A stretch of DNA of 16,740 bases from Burkholderiaceae bacterium (GTDB lineage: Bacteria > Pseudomonadota > Gammaproteobacteria > Burkholderiales > Burkholderiaceae), in contig CANHDS010000001.1 in assembly GCA_947459465.1 (NCBI GenBank), forward strand, positions 1 to 16,740, given 5' to 3'. The position numbers were made by a program, and so were the translations under genes. This document shows positions 16,063-16,740 of this stretch, piece after piece. Numbering within the stretch: position 1 is the first letter of the stretch; each line of letters opens with the position of its first letter. The notes beneath the pieces were generated by a model, which searched no databases, was not told where the DNA came from, and saw nothing but the letters and a program-made list of their open reading frames with translations.

Positions 16063-16740
16063 CTATTTACGTTTAATTGCGTCTACACGAATATATGCCG
16101 ATTTGCCATCCCCACTACTTAGGTTCTTGGCCAAAACCCATGCATGCCCATAAACAATTTCCAGCGTTAGTTTTAAGGGGCTGGGAACCTTTATTTGATC
16201 TAATTGGCTACCCGGGGAAATAAGTCCCAGGGCTAAAGCATCGTCATAAAGTGCCCGTCCGGTCTCGTACTCCAAATAAAGGTATTCCATATCCATGACA
16301 GGATCTGAATAGCGGTTCTGAACCAAAGCATCCCCAATATCGTGCATATCGAGAGCGCCTGGAAGGACTTGAATAACTGGGCTACTGGGATTTGCTTGTC
16401 GAAGCTCCTTCCCCGTATCTGGGCCCAGATAGGCAAATGAAATGAGGCCGCCTTCGGTTAGGTGCTGATGACCAGTTCCTAACCAGGCGCTCGGATTACT
16501 GCGATTTTGTAAACACAAATTACTGAGGATCAAATCGTAAGACGCGTTGACTGGAATCCCCCGCTCAAAAATTTGGCCAGAGTTTAATAGGGCACGCCCC
16601 ACTAGCTTTCGAAGTTTGATCTTAAAAGTTGTAACCTCCCCAATCTGAGGGTCAACAACGATATCAACCTGCGCTTTTGGAAAGCGCTTGATTAATGCCT
16701 TTCGATTCAAGCCAGAAAAATCGGGTTCAAGCAAAATTCG
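16063..16740 (-). CDS. BioC-like SAM-dependent methyltransferase family protein (5' end outside window)
   Basis: The frame is open to the right edge, so the true start lies outside; about 225 C-terminal residues are visible. The conserved block YDLILSNLCLQ, then GGLISFAYLGPDTGKELRQA, then DMHDIGDALVQNRYSDPVMDMEYLYLEYET matches the BioC-like (malonyl-ACP O-methyltransferase) proteins of betaproteobacteria, which act at the start of biotin synthesis or are uncharacterised paralogues. The first visible residues, RILLEPDFSGLNRKALIKRFP, occupy the place of SAM motif I, where DLGCGxG is expected, and that motif is missing. The protein may therefore not bind SAM in the usual way. It lies upstream of coxB on the same strand across a 185-base gap. 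Family assignment is good; activity is doubtful. Confidence 0.8.
   Translation of the reverse strand, partial: RILLEPDFSGLNRKALIKRFPKAQVDIVVDPQIGEVTTFKIKLRKLVGRALLNSGQIFERGIPVNASYDLILSNLCLQNRSNPSAWLGTGHQHLTEGGLISFAYLGPDTGKELRQANPSSPVIQVLPGALDMHDIGDALVQNRYSDPVMDMEYLYLEYETGRALYDDALALGLISPGSQLDQIKVPSPLKLTLEIVYGHAWVLAKNLSSGDGKSAYIRVDAIKRK

Overview
The window looks like a stretch of core chromosome from a betaproteobacterium of the order Burkholderiales. The fairly low G+C, the compact genes and the protein sequences resemble a free-living freshwater Polynucleobacter-type Burkholderiaceae; that genus-level guess is inference from recognition and not from a search. Nothing indicates recent transfer: there is no insertion sequence, integrase, phage gene, CRISPR array, tRNA or rRNA. 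Coding density is very high, and no gene-free gap exceeds about 185 bases.

Layout. Positions 1-154 hold the 3' end of an L25/Ctc ribosomal protein gene (rplY), closed by a strong intrinsic terminator and followed by pth (peptidyl-tRNA hydrolase). Converging on pth from the other strand is a block of five genes, read from right to left: two M16 zinc-peptidase-family proteins that form a split active/inactive pair, rsmD, coaD and a 2[4Fe-4S] ferredoxin. A 58-base divergent gap separates this block from ftsY (+). After ftsY comes rpoH (+), whose promoter carries a perfect CIRCE operator, so the heat-shock sigma factor is probably under HrcA control.

From about 7.0 to 15.9 kb lies a nearly complete aa3-type cytochrome c oxidase locus on the minus strand. 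In transcription order it is coxB (with a fused cytochrome c domain), ctaD, a 37-codon membrane peptide, ctaG (Cox11), a DUF2970 protein, ctaE, SURF1, a SCO-like membrane-anchored protein without the usual copper ligands, ctaA, ctaB and a SCO1/SenC lipoprotein. The locus thus encodes all three core subunits, heme O and heme A synthesis, CuA and CuB delivery and assembly factors. One small DUF2909-like two-helix membrane gene sits inside it on the opposite strand, bounded by a perfect 11-bp inverted repeat. Many junctions overlap (ATGA) or nearly touch, which suggests translational coupling.

The right edge holds the 3' part of a BioC-like methyltransferase (minus strand) with a degraded SAM-binding motif I.

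I see no clearly new defence, mobile or biosynthetic system. The points most worth a second look are the CIRCE-controlled rpoH, the unlisted 37-aa peptide, the SCO-like protein with a rebuilt cysteine pair, the rsmD gene that starts with TTG directly after, and in frame with, the peptidase stop codon, and the methyltransferase with the altered motif I.
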